NCBI GenBank assembly: GCA_025517565.1
Contig: JAOPKD010000004.1
Coordinates: 62,001 to 126,000, forward strand
DNA: 64,000 nt
DNA from: Halapricum hydrolyticum
GTDB taxonomy: Archaea > Halobacteriota > Halobacteria > Halobacteriales > Haloarculaceae
Reading direction: 5' to 3'
This document shows, one piece after another, positions 1 to 8,276 of the stretch. Numbering within the stretch: position 1 is the first letter of the stretch; every line of letters begins with the position of its first letter. The notes beneath the pieces were generated by a model. It did no database searches, had not been told where the DNA came from, and saw nothing but the letters and a program-made list of their open reading frames with translations. The position numbers and the translations under genes are program-made.

Positions 1-60
1 CCGATCGGTCTCACCGCCGGTCAAGCCGTCTGCTCGGATCGATCCGTGGCAGGGCCACGC

Positions 61-1527
61 TCAGTCGTCAGCCGGCTTCGGATCGGTCCCGAGGTCGATC
101 CCGAGCGTGTCCTCGACGACGTCGCCGTGTTTCCAGGCCCCGCGACGGAACCACAGCAACGCGATGACAGCGCCGGCGACGTTCGAGACCGCGAAGGCCG
201 TCCAGACCCCTTCCTGGCCGATCGTACCTGCACCGAACCAGGCGATCGGCAGACGGATCAGCCACAGCATGACGACGGTGACTGCCGCTGCGGTGAGCGT
301 CCCGCCGGTCCCGCGGAACCCGCCGACGTACGCCCGCATGATGCCGATGAACCCGAAGGAGGGGGCAGCATACCGCAGGAAGGTCGATCCGGGCTCGATC
401 ACCGCTGGATCGCCGGTGAACACGCCGATGATCGGCTCCGCGAAGACGAACGCCACGACGCCCATGGCCGTGAGGACGACGAACAGCACCCGGGCTGCGA
501 AGTTGTTCGTCGCCTCGGCGCGGTCCGTGCGGTCGGCACCGACGTTCTGACCGGTCATCGTTTCCACGCCCTGCGAGACCGCGATGGCAGGCAGGAAGAC
601 GATCGAGTTGACGCGAGCGACGACGCCGAAACCCGCGACGACTCCGTTGGCGAACTGGCCGACGATGAACAACATCACCGTCACCGACAGTGCTCTGCCC
701 GTGACCTCGATCGAGCCGGGGACGCCGATCCGCAACAGCTTGCGCCAGTAGCGCAGGTCGGGGCGCATTTCCGAGCGGTGGATCTCGACGCCGTAGGTCC
801 CCCGGAACATGATCGCCAGACCGACGACCATCGCCAGTCCGCGGGAGGCGACCGTCGCGACGGCCGCACCGGTGATACCCAACTCCGGGACCGGTCCCCA
901 GCCGAAGATGACGAACGGGTCGATCGCGATGTTGATCACGACCGAGCCGAACATCACCAGCATCGGTGTGACGGTATCGCCGTACCCGCGCATGAGCGAG
1001 ATGAACACCGCGAACCCGAACATGAAGGGCATCCCCAGGGCGATGACGCGCATGTAGTCAGCGGCCAGGGGACGAACGGCTGGCCCGGCACCGAGCAACC
1101 CCAGGATCGGCTCGACGACCGCGTACCCTGCCAGCCCCAGCCCGAGCGAGACCGTCAGCGAGAACACGACCGTCTGGGAGGCCGCGAACTCCGCTCCGGC
1201 TTCGTCGTCGGCACCGACGTTCTGGGCGACCAGCACGCTGCCGGCGATGGCCAGCCCCATCGCCATCGCGAACATCAGAAACACCAGCGGGAACGAAAAC
1301 GTGATCGCGGTCAGCGCCGCGGTGCTGTAGCGACCGACCCAGAAGGTGTCCGTGAGGTTGTAGGCCGTCTGCAGCAGGTTCGTGACGATGATCGGCAGCG
1401 ACAGGTAGAACAGCGGCCACGCGATCCCGCCGCTGGTCAGGTCCAGGTCGTCCGGGTCCCTGAACACCTGGCCGATGCGCTCGCGAACCCCGGAGAGCCG
1501 CCGCGTCACGCTTCTCGCGACGCTCAT
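61..1527 (-). CDS. MATE family multidrug/Na+ efflux transporter
   Basis: Polytopic membrane protein of 488 residues, the usual MATE length, with about twelve hydrophobic segments in two similar halves. The first helix carries the typical PLFYLSLPIIVTNLLQTAYN pattern and is followed by TDTFWVGRYS. MATE proteins export cationic drugs or metabolites in exchange for Na+ or H+; the substrate here cannot be read from sequence. A basic N-terminal stretch of about 33 residues precedes the first helix. The gene stands alone, and an imperfect palindrome about 75 bp upstream of the start could be a repressor operator. Confidence 0.9.
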   Translation of the reverse strand: MSVARSVTRRLSGVRERIGQVFRDPDDLDLTSGGIAWPLFYLSLPIIVTNLLQTAYNLTDTFWVGRYSTAALTAITFSFPLVFLMFAMAMGLAIAGSVLVAQNVGADDEAGAEFAASQTVVFSLTVSLGLGLAGYAVVEPILGLLGAGPAVRPLAADYMRVIALGMPFMFGFAVFISLMRGYGDTVTPMLVMFGSVVINIAIDPFVIFGWGPVPELGITGAAVATVASRGLAMVVGLAIMFRGTYGVEIHRSEMRPDLRYWRKLLRIGVPGSIEVTGRALSVTVMLFIVGQFANGVVAGFGVVARVNSIVFLPAIAVSQGVETMTGQNVGADRTDRAEATNNFAARVLFVVLTAMGVVAFVFAEPIIGVFTGDPAVIEPGSTFLRYAAPSFGFIGIMRAYVGGFRGTGGTLTAAAVTVVMLWLIRLPIAWFGAGTIGQEGVWTAFAVSNVAGAVIALLWFRRGAWKHGDVVEDTLGIDLGTDPKPADD

Positions 1528-1600
1528 CGGAGCGACACCTCCGGGTGACGAACAACTGCGCGAGTTGACACTGCGGGGACCATCGTGACCGTACCAACAC

Positions 1601-1618
1601 TGACTGACCAGTTAGTCA
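1601..1618. promoter_or_regulatory. Inverted repeat upstream of MATE gene (possible TetR-type operator)
   Basis: The 18-bp sequence TGACTGACCAGTTAGTCA reads as TGACTrAC..GTyAGTCA on both strands, with only central mismatches. It lies about 75 bp upstream of the MATE start codon. The GACTGACC-type arms resemble operators of TetR/AcrR regulators that control exporters. No regulator gene adjoins it, so this is inference from symmetry and position. Confidence 0.4.
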
Positions 1619-1736
1619 AGAACCTTCCGGTAGTTAGACAGGTAGTCACACAGTACCACTGGTCTTTTTCCGACGGAGACTCGACACGAGGAAAACCGAC
1701 GGAAGGCCGGTTGATTGTGAGTCGGCGGCTGGTTCG

Positions 1737-2132
1737 TCAGGGGAACGGATCGACGCGGCCGTGGGTCCCGTCGTCGCGCCGGTGGAGCACGATCGGGTTG
1801 CCGTCCGGGTCGGCGACGATCGCAATCTCGCAGACCCCGGTCTCGAACGGCTCCGTCAGGACGGCCACGTCCTCCTCTCGGAGGTCCGCGACGGCCTCCT
1901 CGACGTCGTCGACGGCGAGTGCGACGCTGGCGGACCCTCCGCCAGGCGTGCTCGGGTCCTGGGGGCCGGGTTCGTTGAGCGCGAGCGTGGTGGGTGGCAT
2001 GGCAAACTCCGCCCAGCCGTGTTCGTCGAGTCGGTCTTCGAGTGTCAGGCCGAGCGTGTCGCGATAGAACGGGACGGCCGTGTCGAGGTCGCTGACGGTG
2101 TACTGGACGAAGTCGACTGCCTTGGCTTCCAT
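1737..2132 (-). CDS. VOC superfamily (glyoxalase/bleomycin resistance-like) protein
   Basis: 131 residues from the chosen ATG at 2132; an upstream in-frame start would add 11 poorly supported residues. It shows one vicinal-oxygen-chelate unit pair: an N-terminal VQYTVSDLDTAVPFYRDTLGL motif and a C-terminal IAIVADPDGNPIVL motif, the hallmark of single-copy VOC proteins. Such proteins bind a divalent metal as dimers and act as glyoxalases, dioxygenases or antibiotic-binding proteins. The substrate is not predictable. It is a monocistronic gene, divergent from hjc. Confidence 0.8.
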   Translation of the reverse strand: MEAKAVDFVQYTVSDLDTAVPFYRDTLGLTLEDRLDEHGWAEFAMPPTTLALNEPGPQDPSTPGGGSASVALAVDDVEEAVADLREEDVAVLTEPFETGVCEIAIVADPDGNPIVLHRRDDGTHGRVDPFP

Positions 2133-2258
2133 ACAGTGTTGCTCGGCGGATGCGGCAATATACATGGCGGTTTGTCGATGGAATGAAACGAGCCATAGCC
2201 AGCGTCACGGAGGCGACGTGAGCAGGCCTTAACAACTGCGGGTGCGCACATTCAGACA

Positions 2259-2780
2259 ATGGTAGTCTCGAACGACAAGGGCGACCGCCGCGAGCGGGAA
2301 CTCGTCAACGCCCTCGATTCGGCCGGCTTCGCGGTGATGCGTGCTCCGGCCAGCGGCAGCGCGACCGAGCGGGAACTCCCGGACGTGCTGGCCGGCGACG
2401 GCACGACCTTCTACGCCATCGAGGCCAAATCCAGCAGCGGCGACCCGATCTATCTCTCCGGCGAGGAGATCGAGGCGCTGGTCTACTTCTCGCGGAACTT
2501 CGGCGCGAAGCCGCGTGTCGGGGTCCGCTTCGACCGCGAGGACTGGTACTTCTTCCACCCCGGCGACCTCTACACGACCGACGGGGGCAACTACCGCGTC
2601 AAAAAGGAGACTGCGCTCGCGGAGGGGACGGACTTCGAGGAGTTCGTCGGCCACTCGAAGAAGGTCACGCTGGACGACCTCGCTGCGGACGACGGTCCGG
2701 ACCAGAACGTGCTGGACGTGCTCGCGGCCTTCGACCGCGGCGATCTGGACATCGACGAGGCCGCGGCGATGCTAGAGTGA
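2259..2780 (+). CDS. hjc: Holliday junction resolvase Hjc
   Basis: Archaeal Holliday junction resolvase, which cuts four-way junctions at the end of homologous recombination as a dimer. The nuclease core fills residues 1-115 with the family catalytic set: E12 or E14 near the N-terminus, D42 in LPDVL, and E55 with K57 in IEAKSS. The 173-residue length exceeds typical archaeal Hjc (about 120-140) because of an acidic C-terminal tail ending [20 protein letters not shown], which looks like a helical protein-interaction segment. A CTTAAC element around 2227-2234 fits a promoter about 26 nt before a leaderless start. Confidence 0.93.
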   Translation: MVVSNDKGDRRERELVNALDSAGFAVMRAPASGSATERELPDVLAGDGTTFYAIEAKSSSGDPIYLSGEEIEALVYFSRNFGAKPRVGVRFDREDWYFFHPGDLYTTDGGNYRVKKETALAEGTDFEEFVGHSKKVTLDDLAADDGPDQNVLDVLAAFDRGDLDIDEAAAMLE

Positions 2781-2790
2781 CCAGCCGCGA

Positions 2791-3426
2791 TCAGATATCC
2801 AGCAGTCGCTGCTCGGTCGCTGCAAGCCGCGAGTGTGGGAACGCGTAGGTCCGGGGCTGTTCGCGGTGGGCCACGTCGCCGAGATAGCTCGCTTCGACCA
2901 CCAGGTCGTCGTCGGGATAGCCCGCGTTCGTCTCGTAGGCGGCGACGGTACTGTCGACGGTGTCGATCACGTACTCGTCGGCCCGCTGGGTCGTGACGCC
3001 CGCGACGACCAGCCGGTCGCCCGTCTCGCGGTCGAGGACGACGTCGCCGGGTTCGAACCGGCAGTTCGAACAGAACCACGGCTCTGCACTGTCTTCCTCG
3101 ACGAACGTCTCGACGCCACACTGCGCGCAGCGAACCTGACGCTTGCCCGGCGGCGGAACGCGGTGGCTGGTCACTTCGATGGCGACGCGACGAATGTGCT
3201 TGCATCGCTCGCCGCGGATCCGGTGGTCGGGACAGGTACAGCGACTTTCGGGGAGGTTGACGACGTACGTCGCGCCGCTGTGGCTGTCGACGGCGTATCG
3301 GCCCCCGCCCAGCGGACGGACGGCCATGCGCTCGGTCCAGGCGCGGGCCGCCCGCTCGTCCATCGTCCGGGTATCGGGCGCGAGCGCTGTCTTTCGGGTC
3401 GAACGACCCGGGAGTTGGTCGGTCAT
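2791..3426 (-). CDS. SWIM zinc-finger protein
   Basis: 211 residues from the ATG at 3426; an upstream in-frame extension is arginine-rich and unlikely. A SWIM motif (C63-x-C65 then C75-x-H77, within SRCTCPDHR and CKHI) follows an N-terminal domain typical of haloarchaeal SWIM proteins. A second probable zinc site has CAQC at 100-103 and a later C-x2-C in WFCSNC. SWIM domains bind DNA or proteins, often in recombination-related factors. It converges on hjc with only 10 bp between the stop codons, which is suggestive but not proof of a repair role. Confidence 0.85.
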   Translation of the reverse strand: MTDQLPGRSTRKTALAPDTRTMDERAARAWTERMAVRPLGGGRYAVDSHSGATYVVNLPESRCTCPDHRIRGERCKHIRRVAIEVTSHRVPPPGKRQVRCAQCGVETFVEEDSAEPWFCSNCRFEPGDVVLDRETGDRLVVAGVTTQRADEYVIDTVDSTVAAYETNAGYPDDDLVVEASYLGDVAHREQPRTYAFPHSRLAATEQRLLDI

Positions 3427-3583
3427 CGTAGATCGGACGCGGCTGGGTTCACGTCTGCGTCCACTAGACACGTAGGGGCTCCAGAAGCCTAAATTGACCG
3501 GTAGGTCGGGTCAAACCCCGGAACGGCGGGCCGACCGCGTGCTTCGACACGCTTTTCCGGGCCCGAATCGGATTCTCCCGGTA

Positions 3584-4108
3584 ATGGAGCGTTCAGACGC
3601 TGTCGAGATCGGTGTTGCCATCGGGTCCGTCGCGATATTCGTCGCCGCGCTCGTCGCGGTGGGAACGCTCTACGGAACCACCGATGGCACGTTCGACGGA
3701 ACGCTGACTGGCGACGCGACGCTCGACGACGGGGCACTGTCCGGCACTGTTGACGGTGATCTGCAGGGCAGCGTCGCCGATACGTCCGGTGGTCAGTTCA
3801 ACGGGACGTTCGAAGGCTCGTTCGACGGAACCGACGACGGAGAACCAGTCAACGGGACGCTCGAGGGAACTGTCAACGGGACAATCGATGGGGCGAGTAA
3901 CGCCACGTTCGAGGGGACGGTCACGGGGACGCTTAACGGTACGACCAACGCGACCGTCTCCGGGACGATCGAAGGGACCGCCGACGGGTCGATCCAGGAG
4001 ACGAATCACATCGCCGCGGACGGCGCGCTCGCGCTCGTCGGCGCGCTCGCGCTGTTCATTCTCGTCATGACGGCTGTCGGTCTGTTCCTCGCACGTCAGG
4101 ATTCCTGA
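3584..4108 (+). CDS. Membrane-anchored protein of tandem x-G-T-hydrophobic tetrapeptide repeats
   Basis: 174 residues from the ATG at 3584. A hydrophobic helix (about 8-28) precedes some 110 residues almost entirely built of four-residue units of the form x-G-T-[LVIFA], for example NGTL EGTV NGTI, and a second hydrophobic helix follows (about 148-168). The regular small/hydrophobic alternation suggests a beta-solenoid or stacked-turn fibre, loosely recalling bactofilins. Six N-x-T sequons (four NGT, two NAT) indicate an external, N-glycosylated region. I do not recognise a named family. The stop overlaps the end of priL by 13 bp on the opposite strand. Confidence 0.75.
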   Translation: MERSDAVEIGVAIGSVAIFVAALVAVGTLYGTTDGTFDGTLTGDATLDDGALSGTVDGDLQGSVADTSGGQFNGTFEGSFDGTDDGEPVNGTLEGTVNGTIDGASNATFEGTVTGTLNGTTNATVSGTIEGTADGSIQETNHIAADGALALVGALALFILVMTAVGLFLARQDS

Positions 4109-5175
4109 CTTTCGCGCCAGTCGGTCACCTCGTCTTCGTCGGCCTCGTCCAGCGCGTCCTCGTAGTAGGCCATCGGATGTGAGATCCGCTCGCACCGATC
4201 GTCCATGTTGACACAGTCACCGTACGATTGCATCGTCGCACACGACGGCGTCGAGTACTCCGTCGGGCTGGTTTCCCCGCGGATGTGGTCGGTCTGATAG
4301 CGCGTCATCTCCTCGCCGAACCCGGGATTGATCTCGTACAGTTCGACGATCTCGTCGGTGCTCATCCCGATCGAGGTCAGAAACGAGGTGATCGCGAACC
4401 GCGAGTGGTGTTCGAGGTGTTCGCCCTTCTGGATCTGATCCAGCAGCGCACGCATACACGGCGGGAACAGATCGGGGACGACCGTGTCGATGTCGCGGGT
4501 CAGATCCAGCTCTGCGAGCGTCTCACGTAACTGGGCGACCTCATCACCGAGTGGCTCGGCGATAGCGTCGGGCACCGTCAGCGGCAGGCCCGACTCGACG
4601 CGCTGCTCGACGGCCCGTCGACACAGTACGAGCAGCTCGCTCTCTTCGAGCGGCACCTCGCCGTCGGTCAGCGGCCGGTTAACCAGCCGCCACTCCTCGC
4701 CCCACTGCCCGGCCGCCAGATCCAGATACGGGCCGACTTCGACCCAGTAGCGATCGGCTTCCTCCAGTGGACCGGCCTCGGGTCTGACGTGTTCGAGCAG
4801 TTCGAACTCCGCGAGCAACTCGCGCAGCGTCAGCGAGTCACCGCTGGTGCTTTGCAACTGCGTGGTCGACGCCAACTCGTCGGTGAACCGCTCGTGGGCG
4901 CTCGCCGCTTCCGCGCGAGCGTACGACCGGGTCAGGACTGCCTCGTCGACGATCGACACGAGCACGCGAGCGACGGGGTAGGACAAAAGCTCCACGCGGG
5001 TCTGCCTGTGGGGTTCGCCGACGGTGCCGTCCTCGAGGGCTGACTCGACGCGATCGAGTCCGCGTTCGACTGCCGGATCGCCCCGCTGGACTACCGTCGC
5101 CAGGTCGATCTCGGCGGCCTCGACCGCCTCCCTGGCTGCCCGCATGAACGGATACCGCGCGTGCAGCGGCTTCAT
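4096..5175 (-). CDS. priL: DNA primase large subunit PriL
   Basis: 359 residues from the ATG at 5175, starting MKPLHARYPF as in other archaeal PriL proteins. PriL pairs with PriS to make replication primers, regulating product length and binding an iron-sulfur cluster. The four cluster cysteines are visible in the C-terminal half: one in FPPCMR, then PSC, GDC and DRC. The helical N-terminal domain occupies about residues 1-200. An AATAAA box (5202-5207) sits about 26 nt before the start, so the mRNA is probably leaderless. PriS is not in the window. Confidence 0.93.
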   Translation of the reverse strand: MKPLHARYPFMRAAREAVEAAEIDLATVVQRGDPAVERGLDRVESALEDGTVGEPHRQTRVELLSYPVARVLVSIVDEAVLTRSYARAEAASAHERFTDELASTTQLQSTSGDSLTLRELLAEFELLEHVRPEAGPLEEADRYWVEVGPYLDLAAGQWGEEWRLVNRPLTDGEVPLEESELLVLCRRAVEQRVESGLPLTVPDAIAEPLGDEVAQLRETLAELDLTRDIDTVVPDLFPPCMRALLDQIQKGEHLEHHSRFAITSFLTSIGMSTDEIVELYEINPGFGEEMTRYQTDHIRGETSPTEYSTPSCATMQSYGDCVNMDDRCERISHPMAYYEDALDEADEDEVTDWRESQES

Positions 5176-5197
5176 TCGACCGTTGGTTTCGTGCGCG

Positions 5198-5208
5198 CCT
5201 GAATAAAC
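5198..5208 (-). promoter_or_regulatory. Promoter (TATA box) of priL
   Basis: On the minus strand the sequence reads GAGTTTATTC, an archaeal TATA-like element centred near 5205. A start site about 26 nt downstream falls at about 5179, adjacent to the ATG at 5175, predicting a leaderless transcript. Confidence 0.5.
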
Positions 5209-5261
5209 TCGGCGGTCCCCGAAACTCGTCGCCATTCGAGACGTTCACTGCTCGCCTTTCG

Positions 5262-5366
5262 GGGATTGCGATCGAAGCGAGGGGGCACCCCTGCTCGCTG
5301 TCCCCGAGGACTCATTTCGGTCGTCCTCGCTGCTCGCGGCTTCGCCGCTCGCTATTTCGAGATTCC
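5262..5366. repeat. Dispersed GCGAG-rich intergenic repeat, copy 1
   Basis: Low-complexity segment of CTCGCT/CGAGC units that can fold into several hairpins. It shares blocks with 8900-9036: TCTCGAAA-AGCGAG, CGCGAG-AGCGAGGACGA and GAGTCCTCG, read on the minus strand. Both copies start within a few bases of the stop codon of a minus-strand gene. No convincing ORF is present. Confidence 0.6.
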
Positions 5367-5369
5367 TCC

Positions 5370-5981
5370 CTACTCTCTAAACTCGGATTCGATCTCCCGA
5401 ATCACGCTCGACTGCTCGCCGCCGTCGCCGCGGATCGCCTGCCGGTACTGCTGGTATTGCTCGCGCGGCACGCGCACGGTTCTGGTCTCGCCCTCGCGGG
5501 TGACTTCCATCCGAACCGTGCCCTGGGGGTTGTTCCGGACGCGATAGCTGGCGACCGTCGAGAACACCGACCACAGCGCCAGACACGCACCGAAGAAGTA
5601 GACCATGGTCGTCTCGAAGGCGTAAGATGGCTCGGCCGGCGGCCACATCCAGGGATACGCGTGGACGAACAGCCCCACACCGACTATCGAGATCGCCGCC
5701 CCGACGACGACGCCGATCCCCTGGCGGCGGCTTGAGGGAAGAACCGCGACCACGCTGAGCAATATCGCCGGCACGCCAAGTCCCGCCAGCACGCCGGCGA
5801 CCTCCCGCGCTTCGTACTGCCCAGTCAGGCCGAGCGCGTCCCCGAGTGGGGTCGCGACCAGCGCGATCGCGGCGACGATCGCTGCCACGCCCGCCAGGAA
5901 CGCACCGATGCCCGCGATGACCCACTGCCGGTCCCGGTCGCTCCACTCGCGCTGGTTGTACGCCTCGCCGAGACTGGTCAT
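5370..5981 (-). CDS. Haloarchaeal four-helix membrane protein (DUF7139-like)
   Basis: 203 residues from MTSLGEAYN at 5981. Four hydrophobic segments span about residues 20-150, then an acidic cytoplasmic tail carries a charged EGETRTVRVPREQYQQYRQ patch. The start pattern and architecture match a haloarchaeal-only family that I tentatively equate with DUF7139; function unknown. A GTATTTT element at 6000-6007 on the coding strand fits a leaderless promoter divergent from the oxidoreductase gene. It is not co-transcribed with priL, since the repeat region and the priL promoter separate them. Confidence 0.65.
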   Translation of the reverse strand: MTSLGEAYNQREWSDRDRQWVIAGIGAFLAGVAAIVAAIALVATPLGDALGLTGQYEAREVAGVLAGLGVPAILLSVVAVLPSSRRQGIGVVVGAAISIVGVGLFVHAYPWMWPPAEPSYAFETTMVYFFGACLALWSVFSTVASYRVRNNPQGTVRMEVTREGETRTVRVPREQYQQYRQAIRGDGGEQSSVIREIESEFRE

Positions 5982-6132
5982 ACGCGTGTCCACGTCCCCA
6001 AAATACAAAACCACCCGTCAGACAGAGGCAAGACGCCCCTCTATACAAGAGGAACCGTGCTCTTGACACCGCTTTCATCGTATGGTGGTCCCTACCGTGT
6101 GAATAAAGAACATAGAGTGGCAATCAGACGTG

Positions 6133-7185
6133 ATGAGCCGACTCGATTCCCCGATCCTCGAACCGCGGGTCGTGGATACAGGGATTCTCGTGGCCGTCGT
6201 CGCGTTGCTCGCGACCGGCGTCGCGAGCATGTTCGCGGCGACGCCAGCCACGGCCTGGGTGTACGTTCTCCACGGCACGACGGGCGTGCTTTTCCTCGCG
6301 CTGGTCGTGCTGAAACTCTGGCGCGTCCGACACCGCGTTCGCGTCCGTCCGAGTGGCGTCTGGACGTCGCTGCTCTTGGCGGCTCTTTCGGTGGCCGCGC
6401 TCGCAACCGGATTCGGCTGGGTGTTCGGCCTGGAACTCGACGTGGGCTTCTGGGGGCTGTTGAACGTTCACATCGCGTTCGGACTGCTTGTCGCCCCGGT
6501 GGTGCTCTTTCACCTTCGGCGGCGTTTCGCCGTGGCGAGCCGCGAGACACTCACCCAACGTCGGACCGTACTGCGGTCCGGTGGGCTGCTCGTCGGCGGT
6601 GCGGTCGCCTGGCGCGCCCAGCAGTCACTCAACCGGTTGCTGGACACAGCCGGAGCCGACCGACGGTTCACCGGCTCGCGTCCGGCCGAGGGTGACTCGG
6701 GCAACGACTTCCCTGTGACCATGTGGATGGCCGACGATCCCGATCCGATCGATACGGACTCGTGGACGCTGTCCGTGGGTGGGTTGACCGAACGTTCGCT
6801 TTCGGTCGGCGCGGACGAACTCGACCCCGACAGCGAGCAGCGCGCGCTGCTGGACTGCACCAGCGGCTGGTACGCCGAGCGCGACTGGCAGGGGCTGTCC
6901 GTCGGCGATCTGCTCGACGCGGTCGAGCCACACGAAGACGCCGCCTGGGTCCAGTTTCGGTCCGTGACGGGCTACCGGTGGACCCTCCCGATTGACGAGG
7001 CCCGGGACGCCCTGCTGGCCACGCACGTCGACGGGCAGCGACTCAGTCACGGGCACGGCTATCCGCTCCGGCTCGTCGCACCTGATCGGCGCGGCTACCA
7101 GTGGGTCAAGTGGGTCGAGAGCGTCGAAGTCAGCCGATCGCGGGACCTGAGTGAGTCGATCGCGATTTTCGTTAGCGGTTTGTGA
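6133..7185 (+). CDS. Fusion of haem b membrane domain with sulfite-oxidase-family molybdopterin domain
   Basis: 350 residues. The first 130 hold four hydrophobic helices with paired histidines in VLHGTTG and NVHIAFG, as in b-type cytochrome/ferric-reductase-like anchors. Residues about 190-350 form a single molybdopterin domain of the sulfite oxidase/MsrP fold, with the expected molybdenum-ligand cysteine at about position 242 in LLDCTSGWY and the C-terminal GYQWVKWV motif. In bacteria MsrP and its haem partner MsrQ are separate proteins; here they are in one chain. Likely role: quinol-fed reduction of a substrate outside the membrane, such as oxidised methionine; the substrate is inferred. 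An AATAAA box at 6102-6107 gives a leaderless start. Confidence 0.8.
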   Translation: MSRLDSPILEPRVVDTGILVAVVALLATGVASMFAATPATAWVYVLHGTTGVLFLALVVLKLWRVRHRVRVRPSGVWTSLLLAALSVAALATGFGWVFGLELDVGFWGLLNVHIAFGLLVAPVVLFHLRRRFAVASRETLTQRRTVLRSGGLLVGGAVAWRAQQSLNRLLDTAGADRRFTGSRPAEGDSGNDFPVTMWMADDPDPIDTDSWTLSVGGLTERSLSVGADELDPDSEQRALLDCTSGWYAERDWQGLSVGDLLDAVEPHEDAAWVQFRSVTGYRWTLPIDEARDALLATHVDGQRLSHGHGYPLRLVAPDRRGYQWVKWVESVEVSRSRDLSESIAIFVSGL

Positions 7186-7216
7186 TCGGCGTCCGGGATC
7201 AGCGGTTTGTGATCGG
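7174..7216. repeat. Tandem direct repeat across a stop codon
   Basis: The 16-bp sequence AGCGGTTTGTGATCGG occurs at 7174-7189 and again at 7201-7216, a 27-bp period. The first copy contains the TGA stop of the oxidoreductase gene and the second lies just after it. This is probably slippage in the 3' UTR, with no evident function. Confidence 0.7.
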
Positions 7217-7239
7217 TCCACGGTCTCTCCCGGCGGACG

Positions 7240-7857
7240 CTAGACGAGCGCCCGCAATGTCGCCCAGAACTCCGGCGCGTCCTCTTTCTCCTCGACGCGG
7301 ACGGGCACGAACCCGGCGTTGCGCGCCCCCTCGACGTCCGAATCGCTGTCCCCGACCATCACGTACTCCTCGGCGTCGATCCGCTCCCGTGCTTCTTCGA
7401 ACGGTGCCGGGTCGGGCTTGTGGGCTCCGACGTCGTAAGAGGAGACCACCGTCTCGAAGTACGGGAGCAGGTCGTGGGCCGCGAGTTTCTCGCGCTGCCA
7501 GTCGCCGACGCCGTTGGTGAGCACGCCCAGTCGATCGGACTCCCCCAGCACTTCGAGGCTCTCGTATGCACCGTCCGGGACGGTCGTGTGCTCGTGTTCG
7601 GCCGCCTGCAGGGCCGCGGCCATCGCGTCCGGGTCACCCTCCGCGTCCGAGGCCGCCACGACTGCCTCCATCCCGCGGCGAACGGGTTCGGGTTCGAGCG
7701 CCTCGAAGGCCGCGGTGAACGCCTCGTCGTAGGCTCCCAGCAGCGAGTCGGACGTCCGCCCGAGTTCCGACTCGAAGACGTCCCGCAGGAGATCGGCGTA
7801 GGAGCGTTCGAAGCGGACGAGCGTGCCGTCGCAGTCGAAGAAGATCGCGGTCGTCAT
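7240..7857 (-). CDS. HAD superfamily hydrolase (phosphatase-like)
   Basis: 205 residues with all HAD motifs: motif I FFDCDGTL (nucleophile D8 and acid D10), a helical cap over about 15-90, motif II in VLTNG, the motif III lysine, and motif IV VGDSDSDVEGA. These enzymes dephosphorylate small molecules through an aspartyl phosphate; the substrate is unknown. It is the last gene of a three-gene operon, overlapping the UPF0201 gene by 4 bp (ATGA), so translation is probably coupled. Confidence 0.88.
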   Translation of the reverse strand: MTTAIFFDCDGTLVRFERSYADLLRDVFESELGRTSDSLLGAYDEAFTAAFEALEPEPVRRGMEAVVAASDAEGDPDAMAAALQAAEHEHTTVPDGAYESLEVLGESDRLGVLTNGVGDWQREKLAAHDLLPYFETVVSSYDVGAHKPDPAPFEEARERIDAEEYVMVGDSDSDVEGARNAGFVPVRVEEKEDAPEFWATLRALV

Positions 7858-8276
7858 CGGTCGTCGGTCTCGACGGGCTGACCGTCCTGGGTCGGTGGTG
7901 CGATGTGATCGATGAACGCCTCGACGTCCGGTTCCGTTACCCGAACTCTGACGTGGATCTCGCCGAGTTCGTCGGGATCACCGACGGCGAAGTTGACCAC
8001 GCCCTGGAAGGCCGCTTGCTTCTTGAGGTCGAAGCTGAACGTATCGCCCCGGCGGTTCTCGAAGAACGCACCCCGGGCGGTATCGAGGATCTCCCGGCGG
8101 TGCAACAGCTCCGAGAAGTGACTCAGGTCATGGGTCTCGCCGACGATCTCGCCGTGCTGGTGGTCGAGTTCCGCCCCGGGGAAGACGTTCGTGATCGCGT
8201 CGGCGACCCGGTCGGCGACCTCGGTGTCGTAGACCGGCGCGGTGATCTGGACGTCGACGCTGTAGACCTCGCTCAT
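7854..8276 (-). CDS. UPF0201 family RNA-binding-domain protein
   Basis: 140 residues matching the archaeal UPF0201 family: an opening VYSVDVQITAPVYDTEVADRV strand, a central FSELLHRREILDTARGAF helix, and a basic/aromatic FSFDLKKQAAFQGVVNF segment. The fold resembles ribosomal L5-like proteins and an RNA-related role has been proposed. It overlaps both neighbours by 4 bp. The tight UPF0200-UPF0201 linkage suggests a shared pathway. Confidence 0.85.
   Translation of the reverse strand: MSEVYSVDVQITAPVYDTEVADRVADAITNVFPGAELDHQHGEIVGETHDLSHFSELLHRREILDTARGAFFENRRGDTFSFDLKKQAAFQGVVNFAVGDPDELGEIHVRVRVTEPDVEAFIDHIAPPTQDGQPVETDDR

Noticed and set aside
46..1548. 500-codon plus-strand open frame
   Set aside because: Antisense to the MATE gene. 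Its translation is rich in R, D and H without domains, a usual GC-rich shadow.
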